Shown here in pieces: positions 27,372-39,401 of a stretch of 64,000 nt of DNA (within the stretch, counting starts at the first letter, position 1; each line of letters opens with the position of its first letter). Origin of the DNA: Daucus carota subsp. sativus (taxonomy: Eukaryota; Streptophyta; Magnoliopsida; Apiales; Apiaceae); contig NC_030381.2 in NCBI RefSeq assembly GCF_001625215.2, positions 5,047,131 through 5,111,130 of the forward strand. The letters are read 5' to 3'. The position numbers and the translations under genes are program-made. The notes beneath the pieces are model-generated. The model searched no databases. It was not told the DNA's origin and saw nothing but the letters and a program-made list of their open reading frames with translations.

Positions 27372-27783
27372 GAGCAAGTCTAACAATGAGATTAGTGCAG
27401 ACTTTAAATATAATATAAAAATGATACCTAGGACATATTTAACTAACCTCAAAATGTCTTATTCTAACTATATATTTAATATTTTATTATTAAAAATATT
27501 CTTTCATCATTAAAATACAGTATAAAGTAGAGAGACAATATAAAGTGAACGTGTGTAATAATTTATTATAAAATACATGATAAATACATGATAATATAAA
27601 AGGCGAGATGTCTTGAAAATAAGACTTGAAGTTGTCTAGTGATATAAAACAAATGAAAAGAGAGATGTCTTAAAAATAAGACTTGAAGTTGTCTTGATAT
27701 AAAGCATGACTGATTTTATTCTGACACTATTATGATTAACTTTTTTTAAATTGAGACATAAAAAAAAATTTTTGGACTTGCTG
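27372..27783. mobile_element. PIF/Harbinger-like MITE, second terminal type
   Basis: Termini GAGCAAGTCTAACA and TTGGACTTGCTG, with TAA on both sides. About 412 bp. Contains a 60-bp internal tandem duplication around AAGACTTGAAGTTGTCTTGA-like sequence (about 27603-27705). Confidence 0.7.
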
Positions 27784-27973
27784 TAACTCTGCAAAGAAAG
27801 TAAACAATAACAATCATAAATTCATTCTCAGTCAAGTAGAAAACAGTAGGACATGAGTCCATGACCAAGCCAGCCGTATATCTGGAAGTAGAGAAGTGCT
27901 CTATACAACGTGTGAAGTTTATAGCGGCTTTTCATACAATTTTATTTATTTGACGACATATGGAACACATATA

Positions 27974-30900
27974 CTACGTACGTACACTCTTGTATGGCTT
28001 TGAATGTCGAAGTACCTCCACAATGTAACTGAAGACATAACATGTGGGATCAACATAAAATAGGCCCGAGATGCTGAAGATGATGAGGAGGGCTCGAAAG
28101 ATTTTTAGAGTCAAGTAACCCATAAGTATTAAGGCCCGGTGAAACGTGAGAGCTATAGAGCCTGCAGAGAGGAAGAGAGTCAATAAAGCAATCAAGTACC
28201 TCAGTGGCAGTACAAGGTATAAATCTTCCCAATGAAATCGCGACAACTGAGTTGTTAGAAGAGTTCCCAGGGAAGTCACAGAAGCAAAGAAAGTAAACCA
28301 AACAGCATCGAAAAACTGATTCAGCTCATGATAATGATGGTCTTTTTGCTTATAGTACAGGGGAGTGCCATTATTTTGATCAAATCCTCCGGGTATAGTG
28401 AAAACAGCTGCAAAACTTACTGTGGCAATCAATGCTGCCACAACCATTACGCCTTGATTCATTTCTTTCACTTCTTTCACCACTGCTTCTCGTTTATTGT
28501 TGTAGTATTTCAACAATAAATCTTCTGCTGTGCATCCATCATTGTTCCGCATATGAAATAGATGTGGAGGACAGTCATGTCTTATGCGCTGTTTGAATCA
28601 TGGTAATCAACACGATGGTGATAATAAAGAAAAAGGAAATGAATATTGTAATGGTGACAATTTTTTTTAATTAATTGTGGGATGCATGAGACAAAAGTAA
28701 ATACTCACACCTCAACAATTATAAAATTATGCCTCAATACTTCTGCTGGTGCGTTCATATGCTTCCAGAAGAGACATGCATTTTAAGTTATCTAAAGTAG
28801 AAGTATTTTTTACCTGAAACCAAAAGACTTCCCAAGTCAGCAGGTTCGCTATTCCTATAGAAAGATTAGTGGAACTGGAAAGCATGATTTTTGTTGCATA
28901 ATGCAATATTGTGTTTCCTTTATAATCAACATCTGACAACATTCTGTCTTTGTTAACCACAGAAACTTTCAGCTTCTCATAAATGTCACCAGCCCTATGC
29001 TCGGCTGCATAATGGAAGACATTCCTTCCATCCTTGTCAATAGAGTTGGCAGCACCAGGAATATACCGGAGGATTTCCTCGACTAGTTCGGGTATGCCCA
29101 TTTCAATGGCTCGCATAAGAGGGTTTGAATGTACTTTATTCGGAGTTTTATTCTGATCCTGGTCTTTAGGTGAAGAATATGTGTAACGACTCCAATCTAC
29201 CTCTTCCTCCAGAAGTTGCTTTGCAAGTGCCACTGCAAGAAACTTCTTTCGCTTCTTATCATCAATTTCCTGAATCCAAGGCAATCCTGGAAAAAATAAC
29301 GCAGACATGCTCTAACTGGCTCATCAGTTGTACAAAATATATCATATTCAATTCTCAGTTCATAATTTAGAACATTCATTCATAATGTTGTATGAACCTC
29401 AAGCAAAGGAATAAGAACTTTACTCAAAAGTAGGTTGACAAATGGATTTCTTTCTTTTTCAAGGATCTCGGCTTTCCATCTTCTATCTGAATCCTCCTCA
29501 TCACCTTTTCTCACTGATTCCAAAGTATACATGTGTGGTATACCTGCTTGATGACACAACAGAAATCAAAATATACAGGAGTTCATTATATTTATTTAAT
29601 GTGCGATAACGAGATGTCTAAAATTTAGAATCATCTATTCTAAAAATTATCAATATATCTGTCTTAAATAATAATGTTAAGTTGATAACTATTTAATTTG
29701 GAATAAGGAAGTTTTGTATAATCTATAAATTATTAGGTAATTGATACTTATTTTTGGTTTCTGAGAGAAACTGTTAGAAAATGGGAAGTTTAATACTTAT
29801 TTTATATATGTTATTGATATAACTAACAGATGGAGCTTGTTCCTTAATCAGTATAAGCACCTAAACTTTCATGTTTGGATCTAAGACATTTTCTTAGAAT
29901 AAATAATAAAAGAAATTGAGGAGAAGTTACTTATTTGAAATGAGTGAAATGTAATTGTGTAGATTTGCCACGTCATGCCACTGGTCGAAGGGCGATTTAG
30001 GCGAATATCTTGGCGTCTCACGTCCGCCAGGCGACATGGGTGAGAAATTTTAACATTTCTGAGCTTAACAAACTCTGATGACTAAAACCCATCCTTTATG
30101 TAAATTGTGACTGATGTATATTCTGACACATACAATTGAGAAAATCCTTATAAGTACTTAATTACTCAAAGTCGTTTTTATCCTAAAAGCGATATTGTTG
30201 CAACCCATCACAACGTAAGTGGGGTAATAATCTATTCAAGAATAGTAAGTCTTCCCTAAACATGTGATATTGTTGTAACTCATCACAATATAAGTGAGAC
30301 AATAAACTGTTCAAGAACAATCAACTCTTCTCTAGAGTTCTAGAGTTTGGCGACCCAGCTATCTTCTTATATATGTTAAAGTGACAGTGATTTCTAAGTG
30401 CTCCTCCTCCTTTTTTATTACAGTCTCTTTGTATCATATAACTTATAAGCCTTCATTTTTTTGGTTTGTTAATTATTCGGATGACTATCCTTGTTAATCT
30501 ATATAAATGCCCTTGCCTATACTGGGCATGTTAATCTATATAAGTGCCCTATTGTTGCTGTACAGACATGTTCAGACACAACATCAAGGCTATAGATATA
30601 TGTTCTGACCGAAGGTAAATAAAAGAAATGGTTGTGCATGAGAAGAGTCTCATTTGAAAATACTATCAGACTTGAGTTCGAACTCGACTAAACAGTTCGA
30701 AGTCGAATCAAGCAAAACACTGTCAGTCTCGAGTTCAAACTCCACTAAATAGTTCGAAATCGAGTTTGAGTTTGACGAGTTTGGCTAATATGCATGTATA
30801 TATGGAATTTATGCTTCTTTTCAAATATTGGTTCAAATTTTGGATTATGATTTGAGTTATTAAATTAAAATTTGGCCTTTTAGGTTGTGATTCGAATTTA

Positions 30901-32738
30901 TGGCTCGAAATTTGGATTAAGTTCAAATTTGATTTTTTCAAATAATTATGACTAATTTTTTCCAACTTAATACTACACTATATTATATAGCACCAATTCA
31001 GAGCTTATTGCTCCATCTAAAACACACGTATTTTTAAGTACTTTGACCGCATTATAAAAATTATTAAAAATATGGAATATTGTTTTAGAATTTTCCCTTT
31101 TAGAATAAAAATATATAATCCATATAAAAGAGTTTTAGATATTATACGATTTGCGAACAGTTTTACTCATTCACACTATCTACCATACTCACGCATGCAT
31201 TTAACCCTCAACATGTTGTTACCTGAAAAATAAGAGTGTTTATTATTCTACAATGCTAGGTTTGATCATGAACTTAATGCATTAAAAACAATCATTGTGC
31301 TTTAAATTACATGTAGAGGATTCGGCTTTCACCCACATATTGTGCATTTTTCACTTTTATTATGTAAAACCTGTTATTGTTATTGTAATACCTTAGGACC
31401 TTTTCACTACCAAAATGATCCTAATAATCTTTGCACTGAGCCACGGTTAAGGAAACAAGGGACTATTGTACAAATGACTACTTCACAGAATGGATTAACC
31501 AAGTAAAATGTTCAAATAAGGAAATTATGCATAGATATCTCAGCATAATTATGTGTTAATGCACGTAATGCTATTTAAAAAAGGGCAAGCACACTTACAC
31601 CAGAACAATATAGCTCTTAAACTCCGGAGAATAATCATAGAAACCTTGCCCATATTTGCTGCTTTATAAAAAGAGTAGCCTAGAAACGAAGATGGTGATG
31701 AGGCCAGGATATACAGAGCGGTATCCCCGGATTTGTTATATTTTTGAGCAAGCACAGGGTCCAAACGCAATATTTTGTTAGCTGTGACTGCATTTTGAAA
31801 CCAGAGGCATCAAATAAGTGACTAGAGACAGTAAAATCCAAGACTGAGATCACACAAAAAATTCTACACAAAATAGAAGGAGAAACCAGAATAGACAACT
31901 GTTAGCATTGCCTAAAAGATATTTTTATTTTCTTTCGAAAAACATCACAAGAGAAGATGGATATATATAGTACTGCCCTAAACAACAATACTTTTATAAA
32001 CTTGTTACATTAATTTCCTACAAGGAAAAAGAATGACCTAGAAAGAATTATATATTCGAAAAGCCTTGTTCTTGTCTTCTTTTTTTCTTTTGAATTATAT
32101 ATACATAAATTCAAAATACATAAAATTTTGAATAAAGACTTACAATAGTGTTCCCCCATAATAGCAGCATGAAGAACAGTGCAGCCATCTTTTCTCTGTG
32201 TCGTACAATCATCATTGCCATATTTCAGAATTAATTTGAAAATATCCAATTTTCCACATGCAGCCGCAAGGAAGAGTGCCGTTTCTCCTAAATTATTTGG
32301 GACAGAAGCTAAATTTCCTTTTTCGGCACATTCTTCACAGTTGCACATAGGATCTGAACAGCTGAGCATTTGAATTAATTTCATTTCTTTTTCTAACAGC
32401 AATACAACAATACCTAAATTACCATGCCTTGCAGCTTCGTGTAGCGCTGTTTCACCTCTAAGGTTTTGTTTAGTGAGGTGTGCTTGGCTAACATCACCAT
32501 CATCCATCAGTTTCCTTAAAGCATTCTCACTATTGCTGATAACTAGCAAATGAAGAAGTGTGTTGCCTTCACAATCTAGTGGTTCTGCAGGTTCTTCATT
32601 CCAGTACTCGCAAAGAAATTCAAGAGACACCAGCTTTTTACTTGCTATACTTTTGTAAACTTTGCTACGTGTCCGCCTGAGAGGCATGTCATGACGTGCT
32701 CTTGAGTTTTCCTCTCCCATCTGGAATTCAGTTAGCAT
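27974..32738 (-). CDS. Ankyrin-repeat PGG membrane protein, paralogue 3 of three
   Basis: About 663 residues from five exons: 32738-32144, 31787-31599, 29543-29424, 29286-28814, 28588-27974. Intron positions and phases match paralogues 1 and 2, but intron 2 has grown to 2055 bp. Ankyrin units include NTLLHLLVISNSENA, ETALHEAARHGN, ETALFLAAACGK, CTVLHAAIMGEH and, in exon 4, RNVFHYAAEHRA and NTILHYATK. The cysteine insert reads CSDPMCNCEEC, so its spacing is conserved while flanking charges differ. The PGG exon has LIATVSFAAVFTIPGG and several hydrophobic helices; this C-terminal part is the most diverged of the three. Two in-frame ATGs exist (32738 and 32720); the second aligns with the start of the paralogues. 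Frames and splice sites are intact. Confidence 0.83.
29544..31598. other. Large intron 2 of ankyrin paralogue 3
   Basis: The intron is 2055 bp, against about 120-570 bp in the paralogues, so roughly 1.5 kb or more was inserted. It holds local duplications such as AACCCATCACAACGTAAGTG and AACTCATCACAATATAAGTG (about 30200-30300), and repeated GTTCGAA/CTCGAGTT words at 30670-30780. No coding frame or classifiable element seen. Confidence 0.5.
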
Positions 32739-32794
32739 GTTCGCCTTGATTATTTTCTTAATAACAATGTATAGATGTGAATAGTATTTGTAGT

Positions 32795-32950
32795 TGAAAG
32801 TTATGCATGCTTCCCGAAACAGAAGTGATACTATATATATCGATACATGCTAGATGTCAAAGAAAAAGAATCAAAACTATTTGAATGTTTGAAGTAAAGC
32901 ATAAATAATAGTGAACAATAATTAGAAAACATGTGTTTCACACTGAATAT
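32795..32950 (-). promoter_or_regulatory. Conserved upstream block of ankyrin paralogue 3
   Basis: Upstream of the start codon, AAAGAATCAAAACTATTTGA, TTGAAGTAAAGCATAAATAA and AACATGTGTTTCACAC recur in the same order as in paralogues 1 and 2, though more diverged, matching the greater age of this copy. Confidence 0.55.
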
Positions 32951-34189
32951 TACTTACCCTGAATTCAAGCCATATTTGAAATTCTTCATGTTTCCTTTCA
33001 GATTCAAGCCAAAGTGAATATTTTATGATACAAGTAAAGAACACATATAGAAAGATGCTCTGATCATTGGCAGGAAGAATCTTTCTAAAGGAATCCATGT
33101 TTTACTTAAATAAAGTTTATGGTTATCTCATTTCAATTACTAAAGATGAATTCATCCTAATTAAAGGAAAACACTAAACTGGTTCCGATTCTCAAGTTCA
33201 TATTTCTCATATGATTTTTAATTATGACCTTCTCTCCAAACTAAAGTAACAGCTGAGGCTTGTGACCAGAATTACAGAATGCAATCAAATTTAGAATGTA
33301 CTTTCATATCTTTTTATGATTTCTTGTTATTACTCTGATTTTACTTTCAATTATGCTTTTTGTTTACATGCTACAGAAACTCGAGTACCTAAAAAACACT
33401 CAAGTTTGCAAGTTTCCTAAACCTAAAACATATAAGTGCATATTCCAGCTTTTCATACTGAGTGATCATATATTCTGGATAGACTTTATATCTCGATTAA
33501 CTTGGTATTCAGGATGAATACATCACTTATCGCCTATTAGATGTTCATATATATAAATCTAATTAATATTTTCTTGCCTATTGTAGTAATATGTTCTGAT
33601 ACTTAATTCAAAAAGTTAAGATGGAGGGCATTAGAGGATGGATTATATTAGTCAAGAATCTCAGACAGGTAAAAGAAATTTTATATTTCAAGTACAAATA
33701 GATCAGAAATTTAACCACATCTTCACAAATATCTCAGGAGAGCTTGAACTTATGACCACAAAAGATGTACAGTTTAAAAAAATGGCTCCTGTATAGTAAA
33801 CTAAAGGTGTTGCACCTTTTCAGCAACTATCGAAAGAATGATTGCAGATGACCAAATTAATCATCATTCTCACCTGATTATGTATTTAATATAAATTCCG
33901 GAAGTCATCTCTCTCAGCCAGACCATGGAAATCTTGCTGCTGGTAAAGACTTTATGAAGAGGCTTTGCATTATAAAATATAATATGAGCAACATATAACG
34001 TGGAATAGATCCCTGACTGGTTTGAGTTGAACACCAACATGAGCACTCTGGCTCACTCAATTCTCTCTTTACAAGCCATTTGTCACGGTTGGTGATCATC
34101 AGTTTAACGAGTGGGAATTCTGAGAAAACTTGGTGTCAGATCTCATTGATTGTTCCATCTCGATCTTACTGGCAACTGTCAAAGAAAAC
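32951..34189. other. Intergenic, no gene assigned
   Basis: About 1.2 kb upstream of ankyrin paralogue 3. A 62-codon minus-strand frame (34099-33914) has an odd tryptophan- and cysteine-containing start but no family I recognise and no supporting splice pattern. Nothing else identified. Confidence 0.35.
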
Positions 34190-35620
34190 AGCAGCATAAG
34201 GACAAGGGGTCAAGTTCGGGGAGATAAGTATATATTGGCATAACCATTAAAGAGTAAACACAAAGCCTAAATCCATCTCATATACATATATATCCTAATA
34301 TAGTTTGCATTATCAGTAATAAAAAGAAATAGTCAAATTATGCAGACTAAAAATAATCCTAAACTGGTAGTTTAGCATCAGAACAATCCAATTCTATATA
34401 CTAGATATTCTTTGAGATTAAAAAAAATGAGTTAGCTTCTTTTAATTTTTAATCCTATGCAATTGAATCTTCATGGAGAAGAGGTCAAAGCCTTACCTTA
34501 CCAACCGTTTCTTAGGAAACTGATGATCAATTAATAAATTCAAAATGCCAATTCACAAATGCCAAACCAAATGCTACGTTACTCACCACTCCGCATTTCA
34601 GAGCACCCAGCCTGCTATGTACATATTACTATTGGCCACGTTCTTAAACGTCTCATGTGAATAACATTTACTGACTTCTTACATTCCAAAGTTTATTAGA
34701 TACTTTAGTACAGAGAATTACATCTAGATATGGTATTTCGGTCGACATCACCATACAATATTATTGTAAAATCAACTACAATCGAAGTAAAATATATTAA
34801 TAGAACACTAAACATAGACAAGTAATTCATCATAAATAACCATATTCACAACACTCAGCAGTCTAAACACCAAGCGCATTCACAAAACTCAAATGTCATA
34901 ACACGTACACAGGTGCTCTGTTATTCAGATAGTGCAATTTAGTAATGTCTAGCAAAAAATGGTACTATAACGATTATAACAAAACCAATAAAATGGAACA
35001 AAAAATCGAGACATGCTACAACAATCAGGGGTTTTCAACTATTTACTACGAATTTTGACAGTCAAATGGTCATTAATAGCCCAATTACAACGGAAAAATT
35101 CGGTCATTTTTGCTCTAGCATAAAATTCAAACATGATTTTGATAATTGATCCCAAGTTCAATGAGTTTTGGTTCAAAATTTAATCAAAAGGCAAATGGTC
35201 ATTCATCTTGGTTCTAAAATTTCCGGATATAAAATTTCCGTAGTAAAGCCCTCTTGTTAGCTGTAATAACAGTAAAATTACATACGAAAAACAAACTAAA
35301 ACAGAAATAGCAAACCCTACCCCTAATTAACCTTACCCTTAATTCAAGTCCACTCTCAGCATGCAACCACCATGACAATTTATATATACGGGCTACTTGG
35401 TTCATCGTTAATGAATCCGGTTAACAGAAATCCTCATTCCCACTTGACGGGTAAATCATTTGAAAATATTCATTATCATAATCGTATACATTAATTCAAA
35501 CGCCCCCATCGTATTGCGGCATTCCCATCCACACCATGTTTCCCTTTAAGCCTAATCAAGCCCTGCCGGTATTTTTCATAATCTTTCATCTTCTCATTTT
35601 CGGATCTTCTTATCAAAATC
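34190..35620 (-). pseudogene. Decayed duplicate of the SNRNP27 3' region and last codons
   Basis: This stretch aligns in order with about 23620-24625. GAGGTCAAAGCCTTACCTTA matches GAGGTCCAGAGCCTTACCTTA. AACACTAAACATAGACAAGTAATTCATCAT matches the AACTAAACCTAGCCAAGTAA segment. AAACAGAAATAGCAAACC is identical. The C-terminal coding part (35345-35620) retains CATGACAATTTATATAT in place of the MNRRGGF codons, and CATTCCCATCCACACCATGTTTCCC plus CTGCCGGTATT in place of the GFDSTKGK region. The reading frame is destroyed by indels, an insertion of about 100 bp, and loss of the whole RS domain. It cannot encode the protein. It lies beyond ankyrin paralogue 3, as the real gene lies beyond paralogue 2. 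Confidence 0.75.
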
Positions 35621-35649
35621 AAATTTTATTTTATTTTAGTTACAAATCT

Positions 35650-38335
35650 AGTACTATTATTAATTAATGAAAATTTAAAATTTATATCATGTCGGTGCAT
35701 CACATCACATTGTTTTAAACTAGATTAGTCCAGTGCATATGCACGGTTTTAATAAAAATATTATTATATATTTTATAAATAAAAAAATTAAAGTATTAAA
35801 GTAATCACTTAAAATAAATTTCATATTATTATTTAATTAATTGGCATTATTTTTATTGATTATGTCTTCTTATTTATGAAATTAATATTTTTATTAATTT
35901 GAAATATAGAAATGATATTAACACTATATTAAAATTAAACATTGACAAATTATTATAATCTTTCTAAACAAACCACATATAATTATATATAATCGTTAGT
36001 AATACAATTTGTTATAAAACTTGAAAATAAATTATTTTTATTTCATTCATGAATATACATTGGGGCATAAATAACACCATTGAATAATGGTGTTAAACAT
36101 ATGTATAATATTAAATATTCAAAAAATGAGAAAACGACACATGCGCAGTTTACTATATAAATTGAACATAAACTAATTTAATTTTATTCAAGAATATACG
36201 TTCGGTCCGAATTCTAATTATTACTTTATTAAAATTGATTATTAAGATATCATTCAATGGTGTTAAATAAAAATTCTATTTTATACATCAATAAAAGGGT
36301 ACTAACTCAAACACGCTTATTAATTATTTAAAAAATCATTTTACTTAAATGTATACTATTCTATTTGTTTTATGAGTACAAAATATATTATTTTAGTTCC
36401 TGGAAGTCGGTCTTTTTTTCTATTCATATTACTCCATATTTTTCACACAAAAAATGGATATAATATATTGAAGAGTCAGTATTCAAAGTTTGTCTACAAA
36501 CTATACAATATAAATCCACAATTTTACAAATGTTAAAATAAAGTATGATAGATAAATCAAATATAATTTGTTAATGATATTTATTTTATACTTTTTATAA
36601 TGGGATTATATTTATATATTATAAGTTAAAAGTGAGTTAGTTTGACTTTAAAATTTTTATAAAATATAAGTTTTAAATGAAGTGAATGGAGTATATTTTA
36701 AATTTATATATCATATATTTATTTGTATAAGTATGATTACAAATTTAAACAAAAATTTGAAAGTTAAACTTGAAAAATTTTGAATGTTTGTAATTATGAT
36801 GTTTTTTTGAATTTAAAAAAAATAACTGATAAGCATTTATAAAAACAAAATAATATGAAATTAAGATTGTAGATGAGAAAGGAGAACCGAAAAGAATTTA
36901 CATTAGTCTATAATTAAAAAAGGATGAAGTAGGTGAGAAATGAGGATGAGAGAAAATTAGTAAAAGCCCTAATTAATGAGACTGTAATTAATGAGGAAGA
37001 GAAAATAAGTTAATTGGTCAAATAATTAGTGGAAGATGATGTCACTAATTAAAGGAGAAGGTGACACATGACAGTGCTGATATAAGGTAGGCTTTGTTTT
37101 AGTAATAGTAATGATAAAAATTTAAAAAAAGATAAATATTAATTGCAAAATTTCACTATAAAAACTACTCCCTCCGTCCCTTTTTATCTGTCCATTTTGG
37201 AAAAAAAAACACATACCAAGGAATAATTGATTGTATAAACTTTTTCATTAAATACCTCTAATTAATATCTTGAAAATGGTGGAATACCCCTACTTTATGT
37301 CTTGAAAACATGAATTCAACCAAGTTTTAAATAAGTCAAGCCTTGAAAATTGAAATTATGGAGATATATTTGAAAAACTATCATTAAATTAGTTTTGAAA
37401 GTATAAATGGACAGATAAATAGAGACAAATTTTTACTTCCAAAGTGGACAGATAAACAGGGACGGAGGGAGTAACTAATAATCACCAAAATAAGATAGTC
37501 GGTGTGTCACTACTCCAATCTCAATTTATGCGATTAGGATTTCTGTACAATGATCTTATAATAAATTTTATGTAACAATGGGGATGTTGTACTCTCTCGG
37601 ATGTTGGTGCAATGTGATAAATGTTCAGTAAATATAACAGCTAAGTATTTTTAATATGTTTATTATTTTTCACTTGGTTGTATCGACAGGCAGACGGCGG
37701 TTTGTCCCGACTTTCCATTTTGGTTAATATAAGTGCTTTTTTTCCGGCAAAAAAAATAATCACCTAATTGAATTGATTGTTTTAGCTGAAATCATGTAGT
37801 TTTAATGAAAATGTTTTCTATGAAAATTATTTTACTAAATAGCGGCTTTCATAAAAAATATTTTCCAAGGATATATTTTTCTTAAAAAATGTTTTCCTAT
37901 GAATTATTTTTCATGAAAAAAAATTATGTCACAAAATACGCCAAGAATTTTTTTCCCCATAAAATGCGACTATTGAAACAAATTTTTCAAGAAAAAGTAA
38001 TTTTAATCTAATCTTCAGAAAGAAAGATATTTTCCCAAAAAAAATAAATTTTACGAGACTTTTTCAGAAAAATTCTTGAAATATATTTTGAGAATATTGT
38101 TTTCAAAATTTTCAGAGACATTTTTCGAGAAAAAATAACCGAGATATTTTAGGGGTGAAATTCATTCGATATTCTTTTCCGAGAAAATTCATTAATAGCT
38201 TTCGTGTTAAAATTACTTGTGACTTGTCTTTAATTCCCGGATGAAGAAGGGAAGTCTCCTTATCTTCAAGTTTATTTAAATCATTTATTTTTTATTCGAA
38301 AAGAAAAACAATCATTTATTTTATCTTAGGTATTA
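35650..38335. other. AT-rich gene-free region
   Basis: About 2.7 kb of very AT-rich DNA with no supported coding exon. It contains one complete Stowaway MITE (37168-37471). A stretch at 37840-38180 repeats words such as AAAATATTTTCC and TTTTTCATGAAAA, which makes many weak hairpins. Confidence 0.6.
37168..37471. mobile_element. Stowaway (Tc1/mariner) MITE, complete
   Basis: Inverted ends CTCCCTCCGTCCCTTTTTAT and its near complement ATAAACAGGGACGGAGGGAG, flanked by TA on both sides. 304 bp. The ends continue pairing through CTGTCCATTTTGG and CCAAAGTGGACAG. No coding frame. Confidence 0.92.
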
Positions 38336-38339
38336 CCCG

Positions 38340-38415
38340 GGAACTTCTTCATCAATGTGAAAATCGCTGAGTTCTATTTGACAATAGAACACATGATCAG
38401 AGAAAAAAAAGGATA
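38340..38415 (+). pseudogene. Relic of AIG1 exon 3 upstream of Cys-rich gene A
   Basis: AACTTCTTCATCAATGTGAA and the following AATCGCTGAGTTCTATTTGACAATAGAAC align with exon 3 of the AIG1 gene at 44140 (AACTTCTTGATCAATGTGGA, then AATCGACGGGTTCTCTTCGATAACAAAAC). The translated echo is LLHQCENR, stop, VLFDNRT, so it is dead. It is about 75 bp long and 410 bp upstream of the peptide start codon. Confidence 0.7.
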
Positions 38416-38475
38416 AATTCTTATCCATAATCCAAAACAACCTGCACTTATATATATTTAAACGGTTTTTATGTA

Positions 38476-38634
38476 GTGTGCCCATGGGCACATACTAAGC
38501 GCGGAAATTTTTGTATTTGGAACATTTTAATTGGCTCCTACTTCTTAATAATGGTGAACCTCCTTGTAAATACACCAACTATACCAATCAAAATGTTCTA
38601 AATCTAAAAATTTCCGCGTGCCCATGGACACACA
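38476..38634. mobile_element. MITE of the GTGTGCCC family, copy 1
   Basis: Begins GTGTGCCCATGGGCACATA and ends GCGTGCCCATGGACACAC. The interior has ATTTTAATTGGCTCC facing ACCAATCAAAATGTTC as a second inverted pair. It ends about 190 bp upstream of the Cys-rich gene A start, so it lies in the promoter region. Confidence 0.75.
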
Positions 38635-38821
38635 AGACAAACCCATATTTAAATAATATCCAAGAATTTATGGATAACTTAAAAATCTCCGAGATTCTTT
38701 ATTATATTCCTAACAACCGCTAAAGAGTAAAGACTAGACTTTCTTGGGCCCAAAAGCCTACAAAAGGGACATACGTACGAGGTTGCAATAAGCACGAGGG
38801 TCTAAAAAATAAAACTGAAAG

Positions 38822-39401
38822 ATGAGTGGTGTAAAAACAAATCCTACGAGTGTGATGATGGTGGTAGTATTATTGATAATGTGTGCAAGAAGTGTTGTTT
38901 CAAACGCTGAGACAGAATGTTGCAAACAGTGTCAAGTTGGTTGCTGCGGAGATTGGCCACCAAGCATTCCGTGCTTTGTGGCTTGTACTCGAGATTGCCC
39001 ATACTGCGATGCTACTTGTTGCTTTAAGTGGCCTCCTTGTCGTCTGTCCAAAAATCTCACCCATGGTATTTTGCATATAGTGACTTTTTGATTTATGATT
39101 GCATCGAGATTGATTAAATCGGTCTTTCTAATGTGTGCCCAAGGGCACACAATAAATATCAACTTTCATGGTTTGTTTTGATTGGTGGAATTGATGTGAA
39201 TGCAGGACCATTTACATTTATTATCCATCCACCAATCAAAAGCAAGAATTCTCATGGGAGTTAGTGACTATTGTGTGCCGTTGGGCACACCATAGAAAAT
39301 TCGTTATTAAATTTGTGTATGTATAATGCTCACAAGTTTGTTTATGTGCAGAACAAGAGGGAGAAGCCGAGAAGGTGATGACTAGAAAACCCAAGCATTA
39401 A
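38822..39401 (+). CDS. Secreted 12-cysteine peptide A, 2 exons
   Basis: About 97 residues from exons 38822-39065 and 39352-39401. The N-terminus is a clear signal peptide (positive start, then VMMVVVLLIMCARSVVSNA). The mature part holds 12 cysteines in the order CC-x2-C-x3-CC-x8-C-x3-C-x3-C-x2-C-x3-CC-x5-C, followed by CRLSKN and a charged tail EAEKVMTRKPKH. The exon 1 donor (ATG|GTATTT) joins an acceptor TGCAG in matching phase, and the same structure recurs in copy B. It resembles thionin-like or helical-hairpin antimicrobial peptides in general form, but I do not recognise the exact family. The promoter has AGCCTACAAAAGGG at the TATA position. The intron carries a GTGTGCCC-type MITE. Secretion and a defence or signalling role are inferred. 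Confidence 0.75.
39133..39290. mobile_element. MITE of the GTGTGCCC family, copy 2 (in intron)
   Basis: Ends GTGTGCCCAAGGGCACAC and GTGTGCCGTTGGGCACAC, 158 bp, inside the single intron of peptide gene A. The inner pair TTGTTTTGATTGGTGGA and TCCACCAATCAAAAGCAA gives a second inverted layer, as in copy 1. Confidence 0.75.

Noticed and set aside
33914-34099. Cys/Trp-containing minus-strand frame upstream of ankyrin paralogue 3
   Set aside because: No signal peptide, no splice partners and no similarity to the 12-cysteine peptides.
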